Positions 20,784-31,578 of a stretch of 64,000 nt of DNA are shown here, piece by piece. Under the pieces are notes generated by a model, which saw only the letters and a program-made list of their open reading frames with translations, was not told the origin of the DNA and ran no database searches. Source of the DNA: Spodoptera frugiperda (taxonomy: Eukaryota > Arthropoda > Insecta > Lepidoptera > Noctuidae); the NCBI RefSeq assembly GCF_023101765.2, contig NC_064220.1:5642001-5706000 (forward strand). The letters are read 5' to 3'. Numbering within the stretch: position 1 is the stretch's first letter; each line of letters starts with the position of its first letter. Both the position numbers and the translations under genes were made by a program.

Positions 20784-23700
20784 CGTCGGCCGCCGCCGGT
20801 ACCCCGACTCTCGAGAGCGCTCGGAGAGGCCGGGGTTGTGTAGCAGCACGGTTCGGAGAGATCGCTGTGGTGGGCGTGTATTTCTCTCCGAACCGAACTC
20901 TCGCCGAGTTCCACAACTCCCTTAGGGAGTTGGTCGCCGTCGTCGTCGGGTTCCGTTCCCTCCCCGTGCTTGTCCTCGGGGACTTCAATGCCAAAAACTT
21001 GGCTTGGGGTTCCCGGTTCACGGACGTTCGGGGTAGGATGGTGGAAGACTGGGCTCTGGAGACAGGCCTAGTCGTCCTTAACCGGGGTTCTGTCCCCACG
21101 TGTGTGCGGATGCAGGGTGAGTCGGTGGTGGACATCTCGTTCGCCAGCCCCGCTCTGTCACCGCGTGTCGTTGACTGGCGCGTTATGGAGGAGGTGGAGA
21201 CGTTTTCTGACCACCGGTATATCCGGTTCAACGTCTCCGCCGAGTCCGCGGACCCGCCAGTCAGACAGGCCCCATGTGGCCCGCGTTGGGCGCTAAGACA
21301 GCTGGACCGGGAGCTTTTCCTGGAAGCCGCAATCGTGCAGGCCTGGGTGATACCACCGGACAGGCCTGCTGACATCAACGAGGAGGCAAGATGGCTCCAG
21401 GACGCCATGTCCAGAATATGTGACGTGGCGATGCCCCGGGTTCGGCCAGGTCAGCGCAAGCGCCAGGTGTACTGGTGGTCGCAAGAGCTGGCTGCTCTGC
21501 GCAATGCGTGCGTTGCTGCGCGCCGCCGGTACACGAGGCACCCCAGGCTCCGTATCCGCCCTCCAGACGCGGAGGTAAGAGAGGCGGAGTTGTACGAGGG
21601 GTACAAGGTGGCGAAGGCCGCCCTCAAAGCGGAGATTTGGCGGGCTAAGGAGGAAGCCCGCCGGCAGATGCTGGAGACTCTGAACAGAGATCCATGGGGG
21701 CGCCCCTATCGGATGGTGCGTGATAAACTCCGCACGTGGGCTCCCCCGCTGACTCAGAGTCTCCGGCCAGAGGTCGTAGAGGAAGTAGTCGGCGCCTTGT
21801 TCCCCCGACTACGGAGGGGTTTCACCCCTCCATCCATGACTCCGCCCCCTGCGGTGCCCAATGCGGGCCACAGTGACGACGACGACGACATCGTTCCGGA
21901 GGTGACCGAGGCAGAACTGAGAGCGGCGGTGCGCCGGATGGGCGCCAAGAACACCGCCCCAGGACCCGATGGCCTACATGGCAAGGCGTGGGTCCTGGCC
22001 TCGGAGGCTCTCGGGCCTCGATTAATAGGTCTCTACAGCGCATGCTTGGAGAGAGGCCAGTTCCCACTTCAGTGGAAGACGGGAAAACTGGTCCTCGTGA
22101 AGAAGCCGGGGCGCCCTGCGGACTCTCCGTCCGCGTACCGGCCCATTGTGCTGCTCGACGAGGTGGGAAAAGTCTTCGAAAGGATAATTTTGAACCGCCT
22201 CGTCGCGCACTTGTCTGGATTTGGGCCGGACCTCGCGGATGGCCAGTTCGGCTTCCGCAGAGGGCGCTCCACGGTGGACGCCATCATGCGCGTAAGGGAC
22301 CTCACGACGGGGACTGCAGTGTCCGGGGGTAAGGTCGTAGTGGCGGTGTCTCTGGACATCGCCAACGCCTTCAACTCCCTACCCTGGAGCTGCATACTGG
22401 AGGCACTCCGGTATCACCGGGTTCCTACCTACCTCCGTCGTATAATCGAGGCCTACCTGACAGACAGGTATGTCACATACCCCGGTCACCAGGGCCAATG
22501 GAAAAGGCGAGAGATGTCGCGCGGAGTTCCACAGGGTTCGGTTTTGGGACCGCTCCTGTGGGATATCGGTTACGACTGGGTGCTGCGCACCGACCTCCCG
22601 AACGGCGTCGGCGTAATTTGTTATGCCGACGATACGCTAGTGTTAGCGCACGGGAGGTCGCACCAGGCGGCGGCCAACTTAATGGCGAGAGCGGTTGCGA
22701 CAGTTGTTGACAGGATCCGGCAATTGGGACTCGAGGTGGCGCTCCACAAGTCCGAGGCCATGTGCTTTCATGGCCGCGGGAACGCGCCACCTCCGGGTGG
22801 GTCCCAAATAACGGCGGGAGGGGTTTCCATCGGCGTCGAGACTACGATGAAGTATCTAGGACTCGTCCTCGACAGTCGATGGAACTTCGTGGAGCATTTC
22901 CGACGTTTGGCTCCTAAGTTGGAACGGACGGGGGCTGCGCTTAAGCGGCTCCTGCCAAACCTCGGGGGGCCAAATGCCTCCTGCCGGAGGTTGTACGCGG
23001 GGATCGTGCGGTCCATGGCCCTCTACGGCGCCCCTGTGTGGGCGCCGAACCTGATGCGGCGACCAGCTCGGGCGCTGCTCACGTCTCAGAGGGTCATGGC
23101 CATCCGGGTGATCCGAGGCTATCGCACGATCTCCGGAGAGGCGGCGAACCTCCTTGCCGGATTACCGCCGTGGGATTTGGAGGCGAAGGTGCTCGCGCGC
23201 GTCTTCAGTTTGCGCGCCGACGCGTGTCGCCGGGGCGAAACTCCACTGCCGCGCCAGGTCAGTGCGTGGCGGGACGAGCTCCGGCGCGATCTCATGGCGG
23301 AATGGCAGCAACGACTGTCGCAACCGAGGGCTGGGCTCGCTGTTATCGCAGCGGTAAGTCCCCTCTTTGAGGAGTGGCTAGAGAGGCGCCACGGCGTCCT
23401 CACCTACCGCCTGACGCAGGTGCTTACCGGACATGGGAGTTTCGGTAGGTTCCTGTTCCTTATTGGGCGGGAGGAAACGCCCGGGTGTCATTACTGTGAG
23501 GACCGCCCGGAGGACACGGTAGAACATACGGTGGCGGTGTGCCCTGCGTGGGCAGAGCACCGCCAAGTCCTCAGGGATGTGGTCGGCGACGGCGACCTCT
23601 CGCGCCCGGCACTGGTTCAGGCCATGGTGCGGAGCGAGAGGGACTGGGATGCCGTCTCCTCCTTCTGCGAAGCAGTCATGCTAGCTAAGGAGGAGGCGGG

Positions 23701-24104
23701 GCGCGTGAGAGAACAAACCTCCTCACGCCCCAGCCGTCACGAGAGACACTCCGGGCGTAGGGGATCGCGAGACGATCTCCGGCCACCGTAAGTGCGGGCC
23801 TGCGGACGGCGAGCAAGGGTAGCTCGCCGCCCGAACAGATCCAGACCCGTGCGTGCGGCGCGTCGCGTTCCGCGCGCGCCTCAAAGAGCCATCAGACCAC
23901 CACAGATGGGGCCCAGCAGGGCTGATGCCTGATCCGGAGCTGCGGACTACCTAGCGGGTTTACCGGAGCTCCGGGTCGAAAAGCAGGAGAAGGAACGGGG
24001 TGGTTTTTAGTCAGTAAGAGTCTGACACTCCCTCTCGCCTTGCCCTAGGCGGGAGAAGTCATTGGATGATTTTCCCCCCTCAAAAAAAAAAAAAAAAAAA
24101 AACA
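20784..24104 (+). mobile_element. R1-clade LINE, longest copy, 5'-truncated
   Basis: 3.3 kb. Starts inside the endonuclease part of ORF2 and ends in a poly-A tail, with a 13-15 bp target-site duplication. The 3' UTR (23792-24080) has the hairpin CTCTCGCCT (24032-24040) and AGGCGGGAG (24047-24055). ORF1 and the 5' UTR are missing. GC content is far above the flanking DNA. Confidence 0.93.
20867..23791 (+). CDS. R1-clade ORF2: partial endonuclease, reverse transcriptase
   Basis: Polyprotein of a non-LTR retrotransposon that nicks DNA and reverse-transcribes its own RNA at the nick. The frame is open from 20786, so the first called codon (GTG at 20867) is not a true start; the N-terminal endonuclease half is lost by 5' truncation. 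Visible: GDFNAKNLAWGS (about residues 38-49) and SDHRYIRF (about 117) of the APE-type endonuclease; APGPDGLHGKAW (about 366); FGFRRGRSTVDA; SLDIANAFNSLPW (motif A, about 495); SRGVPQGSVLGPLLW (motif B, about 549); CYADDTLVLAHG (motif C, about 585); and a CHYC...H...C zinc-type cluster (about 873-895). No internal stop. R1 clade is judged from this C-terminal cluster and motif wording; there is no rDNA target. Confidence 0.93.
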   Translation: MVGVYFSPNRTLAEFHNSLRELVAVVVGFRSLPVLVLGDFNAKNLAWGSRFTDVRGRMVEDWALETGLVVLNRGSVPTCVRMQGESVVDISFASPALSPRVVDWRVMEEVETFSDHRYIRFNVSAESADPPVRQAPCGPRWALRQLDRELFLEAAIVQAWVIPPDRPADINEEARWLQDAMSRICDVAMPRVRPGQRKRQVYWWSQELAALRNACVAARRRYTRHPRLRIRPPDAEVREAELYEGYKVAKAALKAEIWRAKEEARRQMLETLNRDPWGRPYRMVRDKLRTWAPPLTQSLRPEVVEEVVGALFPRLRRGFTPPSMTPPPAVPNAGHSDDDDDIVPEVTEAELRAAVRRMGAKNTAPGPDGLHGKAWVLASEALGPRLIGLYSACLERGQFPLQWKTGKLVLVKKPGRPADSPSAYRPIVLLDEVGKVFERIILNRLVAHLSGFGPDLADGQFGFRRGRSTVDAIMRVRDLTTGTAVSGGKVVVAVSLDIANAFNSLPWSCILEALRYHRVPTYLRRIIEAYLTDRYVTYPGHQGQWKRREMSRGVPQGSVLGPLLWDIGYDWVLRTDLPNGVGVICYADDTLVLAHGRSHQAAANLMARAVATVVDRIRQLGLEVALHKSEAMCFHGRGNAPPPGGSQITAGGVSIGVETTMKYLGLVLDSRWNFVEHFRRLAPKLERTGAALKRLLPNLGGPNASCRRLYAGIVRSMALYGAPVWAPNLMRRPARALLTSQRVMAIRVIRGYRTISGEAANLLAGLPPWDLEAKVLARVFSLRADACRRGETPLPRQVSAWRDELRRDLMAEWQQRLSQPRAGLAVIAAVSPLFEEWLERRHGVLTYRLTQVLTGHGSFGRFLFLIGREETPGCHYCEDRPEDTVEHTVAVCPAWAEHRQVLRDVVGDGDLSRPALVQAMVRSERDWDAVSSFCEAVMLAKEEAGRVREQTSSRPSRHERHSGRRGSRDDLRPP

Positions 24105-24119
24105 AAGTCAAAGAAGAAT

Positions 24120-24654
24120 GAAGAATAATATTGTGTTTCCTATATTTCCAGTATAATAATAAACTTTACCCTTATTATTTTAAAATCATCTTTTCCATTC
24201 ACAAACGGTTTAGTTCAGGGAAAAAGTCAAAGGTTTATTAAGTGAAATTAAAAAGAATGATACGCGAAAACCGCAGGTTTGATTAGACCCTTTCTTTTAG
24301 AAAAAGAAAGCAAAGAACATAGACGACGTGAAATGACAAACATGAAAGTTGCTAACAAGGTTTTTCAGTGGTTAATGGGTCAGTAGTAAAATTTTGTTTG
24401 CACATAAAGAATTCTATTCACTTTGTAGGAGCGAATTTTTGCTGTGCTCCGGTACCTATGCAGGAAAAATCTGCAGCGTTTATGGTGCATAGGATTTAAT
24501 TATTAAAGTGTAAAGTCACGAAGTGCCAGTTTTGCCTAACACGAGGTTTTTGCTTTTGGTTTGGAAGATTATTTGTCAGTAATTTACTTAACATTTAAAC
24601 TTTATTTTTTTATGAGTTTCGTTCATTTACAATTTGAGTTTTTTGTTACTTTAG
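24120..24654. other. No gene recognised
   Basis: AT-rich DNA following the LINE; no repeat match. Confidence 0.5.
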
Positions 24655-24776
24655 CATGAGTCCTGGTGGTCCAGAGGTCCAAGATTTCTCATGTATGAGG
24701 TTGTAGTTTCGAAATATACCAGCGACAAGTACCAATGTGATTTTTTCCAAATTATACGTACTTTATAAAATTTTTA
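24655..24776 (+). mobile_element. SINE-C left part
   Basis: SINE-C begins with a tRNA-like head GTGGTCCAGAGGTCCAAG followed by a weak B box, then CAGCGACAAGTACCAATGTG. This copy breaks off near 24776 where MITE-A starts. Confidence 0.5.
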
Positions 24777-25050
24777 TGCTACGATGATGTAATAGCTAAG
24801 CAGTGTAACTTTACGTCCGTTTCCACTGATACTAGTCTATGTAGCTGTAGGAAGAAGTGCAGCTCGAGCATGCGATGTATCGGTAGTAGGGCAGCCATCC
24901 ATAGCACGCATATTTCCATATAAAAAACATAGCTTAGCTGAGTCCGTTTCCACCAGTGCTAGGCTATGTATACCAAAGAATATGATTGGTGGAAGCCAAA
25001 TGCATCCACAGCAACATAGCATAGCACATCTCTGGTAGAAAAGCACTCTT
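24777..25050 (-). mobile_element. MITE-A, nearly complete
   Basis: Minus-oriented relative to 27730-28026. Includes GTTTCCACTGATACTAGTCT, GCGATGTATCGGTAGTAGGG, CCACCAGTGCTAGGCTATG, ATGATTGGTGGAAGCCAAAT, and the terminal repeat GGTAGAAAAGCACTCTTA. Confidence 0.75.
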
Positions 25051-25370
25051 ATTAGTTAGTTAGTAATGTACAAATTTTATGTAATTGATAGGTGTGTCCT
25101 GTGGTATTATAAAAGTGGTTAGGTTACCTTCTATTTCGGAATTTTTAAAGTCTGAAAATTTTCATGAATGTTTAACTATCGTGTGGATAGTTAAACGGTC
25201 TGTTTCAGTCGGCCTTGAAACCTAAAACTTGTTTGATCGTTTAAAATATACAGTTTACAACAAGGCTTTGAATTTTTGTTGTAATATTGAAATAATAAAT
25301 TATAAGGTTTACTTATATGGTTTAATATTATATGTCTACTGTCCTTGTCGATTGACTAGACCCTTTAATA

Positions 25371-25534
25371 TTTTTTTTAAATAAATATGCCCCACTCTAT
25401 TATATTCTCCTGTGTTGTGGGTGCGTTTACAAACATACAAGTTCACATGTATATCACACCCACACGAAACAACAATTTGTGGATCAAATAAAGAGTTGCT
25501 CCATGCGGGAATCGAACCTGCTACATTTCACCCG
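25371..25534 (-). mobile_element. SINE-B copy, head lost
   Basis: Tail GGGTGCGTTTACAAACATAC, body ACACGAAACAACAATTTGTG and B-box complement GCGGGAATCGAACCTGC (25507-25523). The head is cut where an R1-clade 3' UTR fragment begins. Confidence 0.75.
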
Positions 25535-25675
25535 TTGCTGCGGACTACCTAGCGGGTTTGCCGGGGCTCCGGCTCGAAAAGCAGAAGTATAAACAGGATG
25601 GTTTTTAGTTAGAGTCCTCCCTTTTGCCTCGCTAAGGGCGAAATTCATTGGATGATTTTTCTCCCTTAAAAAAAA
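25535..25675 (+). mobile_element. R1-clade LINE 3' UTR fragment
   Basis: GCTGCGGACTACCTAGCGGG to TTCATTGGATGATTTTTCTC then A-run. The hairpin right arm is partly deleted (GCTAAGGGCG). Abuts SINE-B, so it likely inserted in that SINE. Confidence 0.8.
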
Positions 25676-26279
25676 TATTCACTAGAATCATAATATCATA
25701 ATGTGCACAAAAATAAGCATATCTTTACAAAGATAGAAAGAAAAACTGGAATCTCCAAGAAAGTGTCAACTTCTCACATATCATATTAGTGTGAGCATAT
25801 CCGTCGGAAGTTGCAACATATATCATAGTAGTGTACTTCCAGTTCTTATATCCATGGGAATAAAGTTGACGTTTTATCGTCTGGGAGCAGATTTCCTTTC
25901 AAAGAAATTGTATAAATTATTGCATGTATACAAGATTGGCTTCGGGTAGTAAATCCGGAGCTGTCGGATGGAATCGATATATTTCCTTTTTTATTTCTTT
26001 TCCTTTTTATTGTTCGGTTGTCTGAAAATGCAAATTTCCGTGTGATGAACTTTGCTCTTGGAATTTGGTAGTACAGCTTCTCTTTGAGACCGAAATTAAT
26101 ATTTTGACTGCCAAAAATAATCCGTTGAAAGCAAATCTTCCACCAGTGCCGATTATTTTTGCCCCCCATGGCGGTTAGCGTGTTAATGTTAATGGTATTT
26201 TATTTTTTGTAAATCATTTAATCCTTGTTACTGCTAAGAATTTTGAAAAAAATTAACAGCATAAATGTAGCAGAGGTAA
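25676..26279. other. No gene recognised
   Basis: The 107-codon minus frame at 25846-26169 has no recognisable domain and AT-rich composition; not called. Confidence 0.45.
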
Positions 26280-26445
26280 AATCACATTAATATTTTGTTT
26301 GTTTTTGTGTTTATCCGTTAATCACGTTGAAACTACTGAATAGATTTCTATGAAATTTGATATACAGACCGGGTATGAGCTGAATTGGGTGATAGGATAC
26401 TTTTTGTCCTGCGGGAAAGTGAGCGAGGCCGCCTGCAGAAGCTAG
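26280..26445 (+). mobile_element. Helitron-like element
   Basis: TTATCCGTTAATCACGTTGA then AAACTACTGAATAG, ending GCCTGCAGAAGCTAG followed by T. Homologous to 28551-28713. Terminal CTAG-T fits Helitron 3' ends. Confidence 0.5.
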
Positions 26446-27110
26446 TATAACACTTACATTCGATTTCGTGTCGGGTATAAATACAAAAAAAAAATATTAA
26501 TTTGTCGCCCCCATAACTCAAAAATGGCTTGACCGGCCATTATTGGAAGTTTACATAAGGAATATGTTACGTACATAAAATAAAAAAATATAAATAAAAG
26601 GTGAGGTACCAATGATGATAATAAAAATTGCTGTGTTCACTACTAAATAAAATGGCTTTGAGTATTTTTTGTTGAACGATGTTGGATTTTTTTTAAGCCG
26701 TGTTGTGTACACGGTTATGGACATAAATTGTTCGAAAACAAATAGAGGGGATTCAGTTTTTTTTTAAAGTTAGTCGATGTCTCGTTTTTATTTTGAATCA
26801 ATCTTGTTTATCATGTCAAGTTCTTCTTTTTGTTGATAGTTTTTATCGGAATGTTATTGGGACTAATCCTATTAATATTGGAAATGTGAATATTTGTGAG
26901 GGTGTATTAGTATGTATGTTGATTTTCCATGAAAAATCCTGAATTGAATTTTATTAAACTTGGCACAGAGATAGATTGTGTTATTATACCTAGTTTAGAA
27001 CAACACATAGGCTTCTTATCCTGATAATACAAACAATACCGCAGGCAGGAGATAGTCTTACATGTAACATCAGTAAGACCTATTTTATACCAGTTATATT
27101 TTTATTGTTA
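26446..27110. other. No gene recognised
   Basis: AT-rich DNA without coding signal. Confidence 0.5.
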
Positions 27111-27225
27111 TTAAAAAAAACTTTGCCCCCACACTAGAATTGTCTCGTGTATCATGAGTTATAACATACAATTTCGGCATCATATGATACCCAGACCTGA
27201 AACAACAATGTGTTTGAAAAACAAC
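27111..27225 (-). mobile_element. SINE-B tail fragment
   Basis: CCCACACTAGAATTGTCTCG, then ATGATACCCAGACCTGAAAC. Tail and part of the body only. Confidence 0.55.
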
Positions 27226-27329
27226 ATTTGTAGGCCGCTTATGTTTATATTTATATTTCTGAAGGATACATGCATTTGTCAAATGACGCAACGTGGACAG
27301 TTACCCTTAGTTGAGTACCATTTCTGAAG

Positions 27330-27482
27330 ACTTTTTTTAAGAGGAAAAATCATTTAATGACTTCTCTCGTCTTAGGCGAGGCGAGAGGCAGTGTCAGTGC
27401 TCTTACTGACTAAAAATCCACTCCTTTTAAAACCGGAGTCCCGGTAAACCTGCTAGGTAGTCCGCAGCTCCGGATTGGAGAC
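27330..27482 (-). mobile_element. R1-clade LINE 3' UTR fragment
   Basis: Minus strand: poly-A side at 27330-27337, then ATTTAATGACTTCTCTCGTC and the hairpin, ending at CCGCAGCTCCGGATTGG. 5' truncated in the UTR. Confidence 0.8.
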
Positions 27483-27729
27483 GCCTATGTCGGTAATAAT
27501 ATAGTCATAAGTATTATAAGTATCATATAATTTAATAAAGAGTGAGCCAAATGTAATTAATGAACGTATTAATCAAGTATTATTGTCATTATTTCCAGAT
27601 TGATACCGGATTGCAAAGGAAAGGATCACTGATTAATAAGTAAGTTATTGATATCATAATTTCTTTATGGAATTAATCTATTCATTGCAAATATATCGTT
27701 CGATGAAATACGAGATTAAAACGGCTGTT

Positions 27730-28026
27730 AGAGTGCTTTTCTACAAGAGATGTGCTATGCTACGTTGCTGTGGATGCGTTTGGCTTCCACCAATCATATT
27801 CATTGGTACACATAGCTTAACACTAGTGAAAACGGACCGAGCTAAGCTATATTTTTTGTCTGATAAGATGCGTGCTATGGATAGCTTCCCTACTATCAAT
27901 ACATCGCGTAGTCGAGCTGCGCATCTTCCTCCCACTGCTACATAACTTAGTATCAGTGGAAACAGTCACGTAGCTTCACAGCGTTTACATCTTCGTAGCA
28001 TAGCTACATACCCCATCAGCACCCTT
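27730..28026 (+). mobile_element. MITE-A, best complete copy
   Basis: Left end AGAGTGCTTTTCTACAAGAG and right end CCATCAGCACCCTTA are the two terminal repeats; about 297 bp. Internal halves are imperfectly inverted relative to each other. The frame at 27667-27945 and its reverse are repeat artefacts. Confidence 0.75.
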
Positions 28027-28351
28027 AGACTCGAGAATTACCTAATTAAAAAAAATCTTGTATGGAGGTGAAGCCACATGAGTAAATCTAGTATATTAAT
28101 GCTATATAATAATGTTCTTAAAATATATGCGAAAATGTAATCTAAAACATAATCTGTCATTAAGTTTCTGCAAGCCAAACACATGAAACGTTGATTTATT
28201 CTTCGATGATAAATTGTTTAAATATCCGACGTACTTAGGTACAGTTTGAGACAAAAGTCTTATGAAAAAGGGTTGTTTATTATAACCAAATAATAATTTT
28301 GTTTTCAAATTAGTAGTTCATATTGAAAGTATACATGCTTAATCACACTAA

Positions 28352-28549
28352 TCACTACATAGTATAAAACAAAGTCGCTTTTTCTGTCATGTTGTATGTC
28401 CCTATGAACGCTTAAATCTTTAAAACTACGCAACGGATTTTGATGCGGTTTTTTTTAATAGATAGAGTAACTCATGAGGAATGTTTTTATGTATAATACA
28501 GGTATAATATATCATCATTGCACCATGCGAAGCTGGGGCGGGTCGCTAG
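28352..28549 (+). mobile_element. Helitron-like element with both ends
   Basis: Starts TCACTACATAGTATAAAAC after an A and ends GGGGCGGGTCGCTAG before a T. This A^TC...CTAG^T pattern is the Helitron insertion signature. The interior AAATCTTTAAAACTACGCAA is a common moth Helitron motif by recall. No protein. Confidence 0.65.
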
Positions 28550-28550
28550 T

Positions 28551-28713
28551 TAATATTATAAATGTGAAAGTTGGTTAGTTTGGATGTTTGTCCGTTAATC
28601 ACGCTGAAACTACTGAGCGGATTGTGATGAAATTTGGAACTGACAAGTCAGATAGCAAGTTTAGATAGGATACTACTTTATCAAAAGGGAATGTGACCGC
28701 TTGCAGGAGCTAG
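28551..28713 (+). mobile_element. Helitron-like element abutting the previous one
   Basis: AATATTATAAATGTGAAAGT near the left and CCGCTTGCAGGAGCTAG followed by T at the right; close to 26280-26445. The left TC end is not preserved. Confidence 0.55.
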
Positions 28714-28749
28714 TTAAATATAAATTCCAAAATATACATAGACATAAAT

Positions 28750-28786
28750 AACAGCCAAACGTCGACACATCAAATGTAAAAAAATA
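28750..28786 (+). mobile_element. LINE-T 3' terminus
   Basis: ACAGCCAAACGTCGACACAT then CAAATGTAAAAAAATA matches the last 37 bp of 18131-18537. Confidence 0.5.
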
Positions 28787-29264
28787 TATATTATTTACCA
28801 AATAGAATTATGTTACATTTTCATAAAATTTCAGTACAGTGTGAGAATAAAAATATTAACAAAAATGTAGTTTTATTACCTAATAGCTAGAATTAGGTGT
28901 ATTAACTCGAAATTTGAGTAAGTAAGGCTAAGCTACTATTAATCTTATGTCTTAAGCATTTGATCTCAAACTCCAATTACTTTGAGCGAATTAATACAAT
29001 GTTTTCTAGACAAAGTAGTTTCATTGTTTATCTTTTTCTTGTTTTATTTGTTACTCAAAGTCTGGGCCATTTATTTCAATTAGACCACTAAAGTGCTTTT
29101 GGAAATCACTACAACTATGTCAGTCATTTCGTTTTAAAATGTTGCGAGGAAGAATTTGGACGAAAATATAGACAAAGTCGGGAATTCTGGTAGATGTTCT
29201 GCAATTGATTGACTGTGTTTAATATTGGACTTTGTTACTGGTGCACAAGACCGCATTTACCATA
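28787..29264. other. No gene recognised
   Basis: AT-rich, unassigned. Confidence 0.5.
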
Positions 29265-29495
29265 CGCCTTTGACTACTATTTTGAATACTGGTCAGAACT
29301 AAACTTTTTAAGATTACTTAGACACCACTGATAAACGGTGAAGGAAAACATTGTGAGGAAATTACTAATTATTAGTTTGAAATCGCTAACCCGTATTGAG
29401 CCAGTGTGGTGATTAATGCTCAAACCTTCTCCGTGTGAAAAGAGGCGTTTCTTCAGCAATGGCTACTTATAGGCTGTTGATGTGATCCATATTCA
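29265..29495 (+). mobile_element. SINE-C, right part
   Basis: GGTGAAGGAAAACATTGTGA, then GTGTGGTGATTAATGCTCAA and CCTTCTCCGTGTGAAAAGAG, TTATAGGCTG. The tRNA-like head is absent. The minus frame here has no significance. Confidence 0.65.
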
Positions 29496-29531
29496 GACTA
29501 TGAGTACCATGTAAAATATTTAAAAAAAGCA

Positions 29532-29607
29532 ACGTAACTCCTTCTATCCCCGAAGGGGTAGGCAGAGGTGCTCATTACGACACGTAATGCCGGTATACAA
29601 TGTAGAA
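29532..29607 (-). mobile_element. SINE-A 3' end fragment
   Basis: Hairpin CCCCGAAGGGG and GTAGGCAGAGGTGCTCATTA, followed by ACACGTAATGCCGGTATACA. Only the 3' 75 bp. Confidence 0.78.
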
Positions 29608-29902
29608 AAATATTTTGTACTAAATAAATTTTGTAACACTTTAGTCATTAAATGTACAGCAACATATTCGAGCAAGTTTCGTGGGCAAACTCGTGAAGGG
29701 GCCGCTCCATTAGCAGATTTCACTTATATTACGAGTTTCTTTAAAAAGCCTGCAACTGAGAGGTTCTTAAGATAATCACTCTAAGCTTTGTGTAAAGTTT
29801 ATTTTTGAGAAAATTCACGCTGCGGTACTGCGAAGCTGTGTACTATGTGATGGTATTTAATTGTACCATGATGCTTTTTACGTATTTATTACACACACAC
29901 AA
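29608..29902. other. No gene recognised
   Basis: A 62-codon frame at 29587-29775 begins in the SINE fragment and has no known domain. Confidence 0.5.
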
Positions 29903-30183
29903 CTTCACGCCTTTTATCCCCGAAGGGGTAGGCAGAGGTGCACATTACGGCACGTAATGCCGCGATACAATGTACACCCACTTTTCACCATTTTGTGTTA
30001 AAGTCCCATGTAATAGGGGGTGAGCCTATTGTATTGTATTTACACAATTCCAGACTCCGTGCTACTACCGAGAAATTTTCGAAAATCCGAAAAAGCCCAG
30101 TAATACTTTGCCCGACCCGGAGATCGAACCCGAGACCCCTTGTTCGGCGGTCACACTTGCGACCACTCGACCAACGAGGCAGT
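29903..30183 (-). mobile_element. SINE-A copy, full length
   Basis: The most complete copy: 3' end at 29903 with hairpin CCCCGAAGGGG (29919-29929), body, B-box complement GAGATCGAACCC (30120-30131), and the head ending CCAACGAGGCAG near 30182. A useful reference for the family. Confidence 0.9.
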
Positions 30184-30274
30184 CGTATTTATTTCTGTTT
30201 TTAAATTATAGAGTGCTTGCTGCAGTGGTTATTAATATAATAGGGATGATGACGGGGTATGAAAATTAAAAATT

Positions 30275-30465
30275 TATTCAGTCCCTCAGTTAGGTAATGA
30301 AAAAATATTAGACACGTATATATTTTTTTATTTTGTCATACAAGATACAATACTTAGGTAAAACGATTCAAAGTATGAGTAGGTGCTGACTACGTCACTA
30401 TTGAGTATAAAACGTCATCAAAAGTGACGTCACGCGACATTTCAAATCAATATTCGACGTCGAAG
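30275..30465. mobile_element. MITE-E copy, diverged
   Basis: TCAGTCCCTCAGTTAGGTAA then AATATTAGACACG at the left matches, in reverse, the right end of 43800-44040. The interior has GTGACGTCACGCG as in that copy. The second terminal repeat is not clear. Confidence 0.5.
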
Positions 30466-30522
30466 GTACTAGTTTCTGCAAGAAAATATTAAATACGTAA
30501 GTATCTAACGTTTTAAAATAAT

Positions 30523-30596
30523 CTTGAAATTGTGTGTTTGTAAATGCACCTACGACACAGGAGAAAATACTAGTGTGGGGTAACATTTTTTTAAAT
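30523..30596 (+). mobile_element. SINE-B tail fragment
   Basis: GTGTGTTTGTAAATGCACCT then ACGACACAGGAGAAAATACT and a T-run. It continues directly into repeat C, exactly as at 12212 in the other orientation. Confidence 0.65.
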
Positions 30597-30815
30597 AGAA
30601 AAAAAAGGTATTAGCCACGTTCACCAAAAAAATCGATAAAGACTATCGAGTATTCGAATATTATCGATTACCCAAGTGACATGTGAAGTCTCATCCCTAA
30701 CTTCCCTATTTAGGGATGTTCAACATGAAACATTAAATAATACATTTATATCGAGAACTGAAAGAGCTATGTCATATATTATGTACCTCGTTTTTGTTCG
30801 GAAAGTTGTCGTTTT
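30597..30815 (+). repeat. Repeat C, inverted partner of 11985-12211
   Basis: Shares GTGAAGTCTCATCCCTAACT, CTATTTAGGGATGTTCAACA and GTACCTCGTTTTTGTTCGGA with the copy 18.5 kb away, in opposite orientation. Confidence 0.75.
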
Positions 30816-31221
30816 ATATAAAAAAAAAAGTATACCGATATCGAACCTTGGTCTCGTTGTGCGGCAGCCAGTTGCTCAGCCACCTCAATCGAAAGTAGAT
30901 AGTGACTTTTATTTTCAGTGTCTTAAGTATATTCCTCCAGTTATGTACTCAACGCATTTAGGCAATTACTTATATACACGTGTTGAAGTTAAGTAGTTTA
31001 GTAAATTTTTGAACAATGTATTCTTAGAACATTAATTAAGAGAGACTTGTATTTCACAACAGCTCTTGTAAGCCAACGAAGCTCCCAGTAAAATAATCTA
31101 AACACCAACATTACATTGTCTATCCAAACCAGAATTAATTAAAAGTAAATATGACATGACTTTAAACATAACAAATGTGTATAAGGAGAAGAATAAATGT
31201 GGAATTTCAGTACATAAGTGT
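30816..31221. other. No gene recognised
   Basis: A tRNA-like patch near 30843-30885 (CTCGTTGTGCGGCAGCCAGT) suggests another SINE-B-type head. Remainder unassigned. Confidence 0.4.
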
Positions 31222-31315
31222 ATCAAGCTAACAGGACCAGTATAAACTGACCGTCGAATGTGAGGAAAGGTCATAGAAACACAGACCTTGATAAACTGGT
31301 TGTGTCTAGCTTGAT
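31222..31315. mobile_element. Short foldback element
   Basis: ATCAAGCTA at 31222 is inverted as TAGCTTGAT at 31307-31315, and CCAGTATAAACTGA is partly inverted as ATAAACTGG. A related unit lies at 40904-40995. Confidence 0.55.
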
Positions 31316-31578
31316 GTAATATGTGGAAATACTTATACCTTTTGCTACGGACTGTATAAACTGCCTAAGTAAATTTCAAGCACCCTGTATAATGGCCAGG
31401 ACTAATTCCACATGGGCTGATACTACCCGCCTTAATTCGACAAAGAATTTACGGGTTTTCGGGTATATACATAATATGTATTACATTACTTCTAGCACTA
31501 TTTTTTTACTTTACAATTTGTATTGTATTTTGTTAGAAAATAAAATATTTTTTTGTCTTATCTATCCATCTATCCATT
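31316..31578. other. No gene recognised
   Basis: Unassigned AT-rich DNA; frame at 31323-31634 runs into SINE-A. Confidence 0.45.

Noticed and set aside
20755..21408. 217-codon minus-strand frame opposite the R1-clade ORF2
   Set aside because: Shadow of a GC-rich coding strand; no domain. Same for the other minus or offset frames within 3100-4430, 21100-23600 and 62377-62678.
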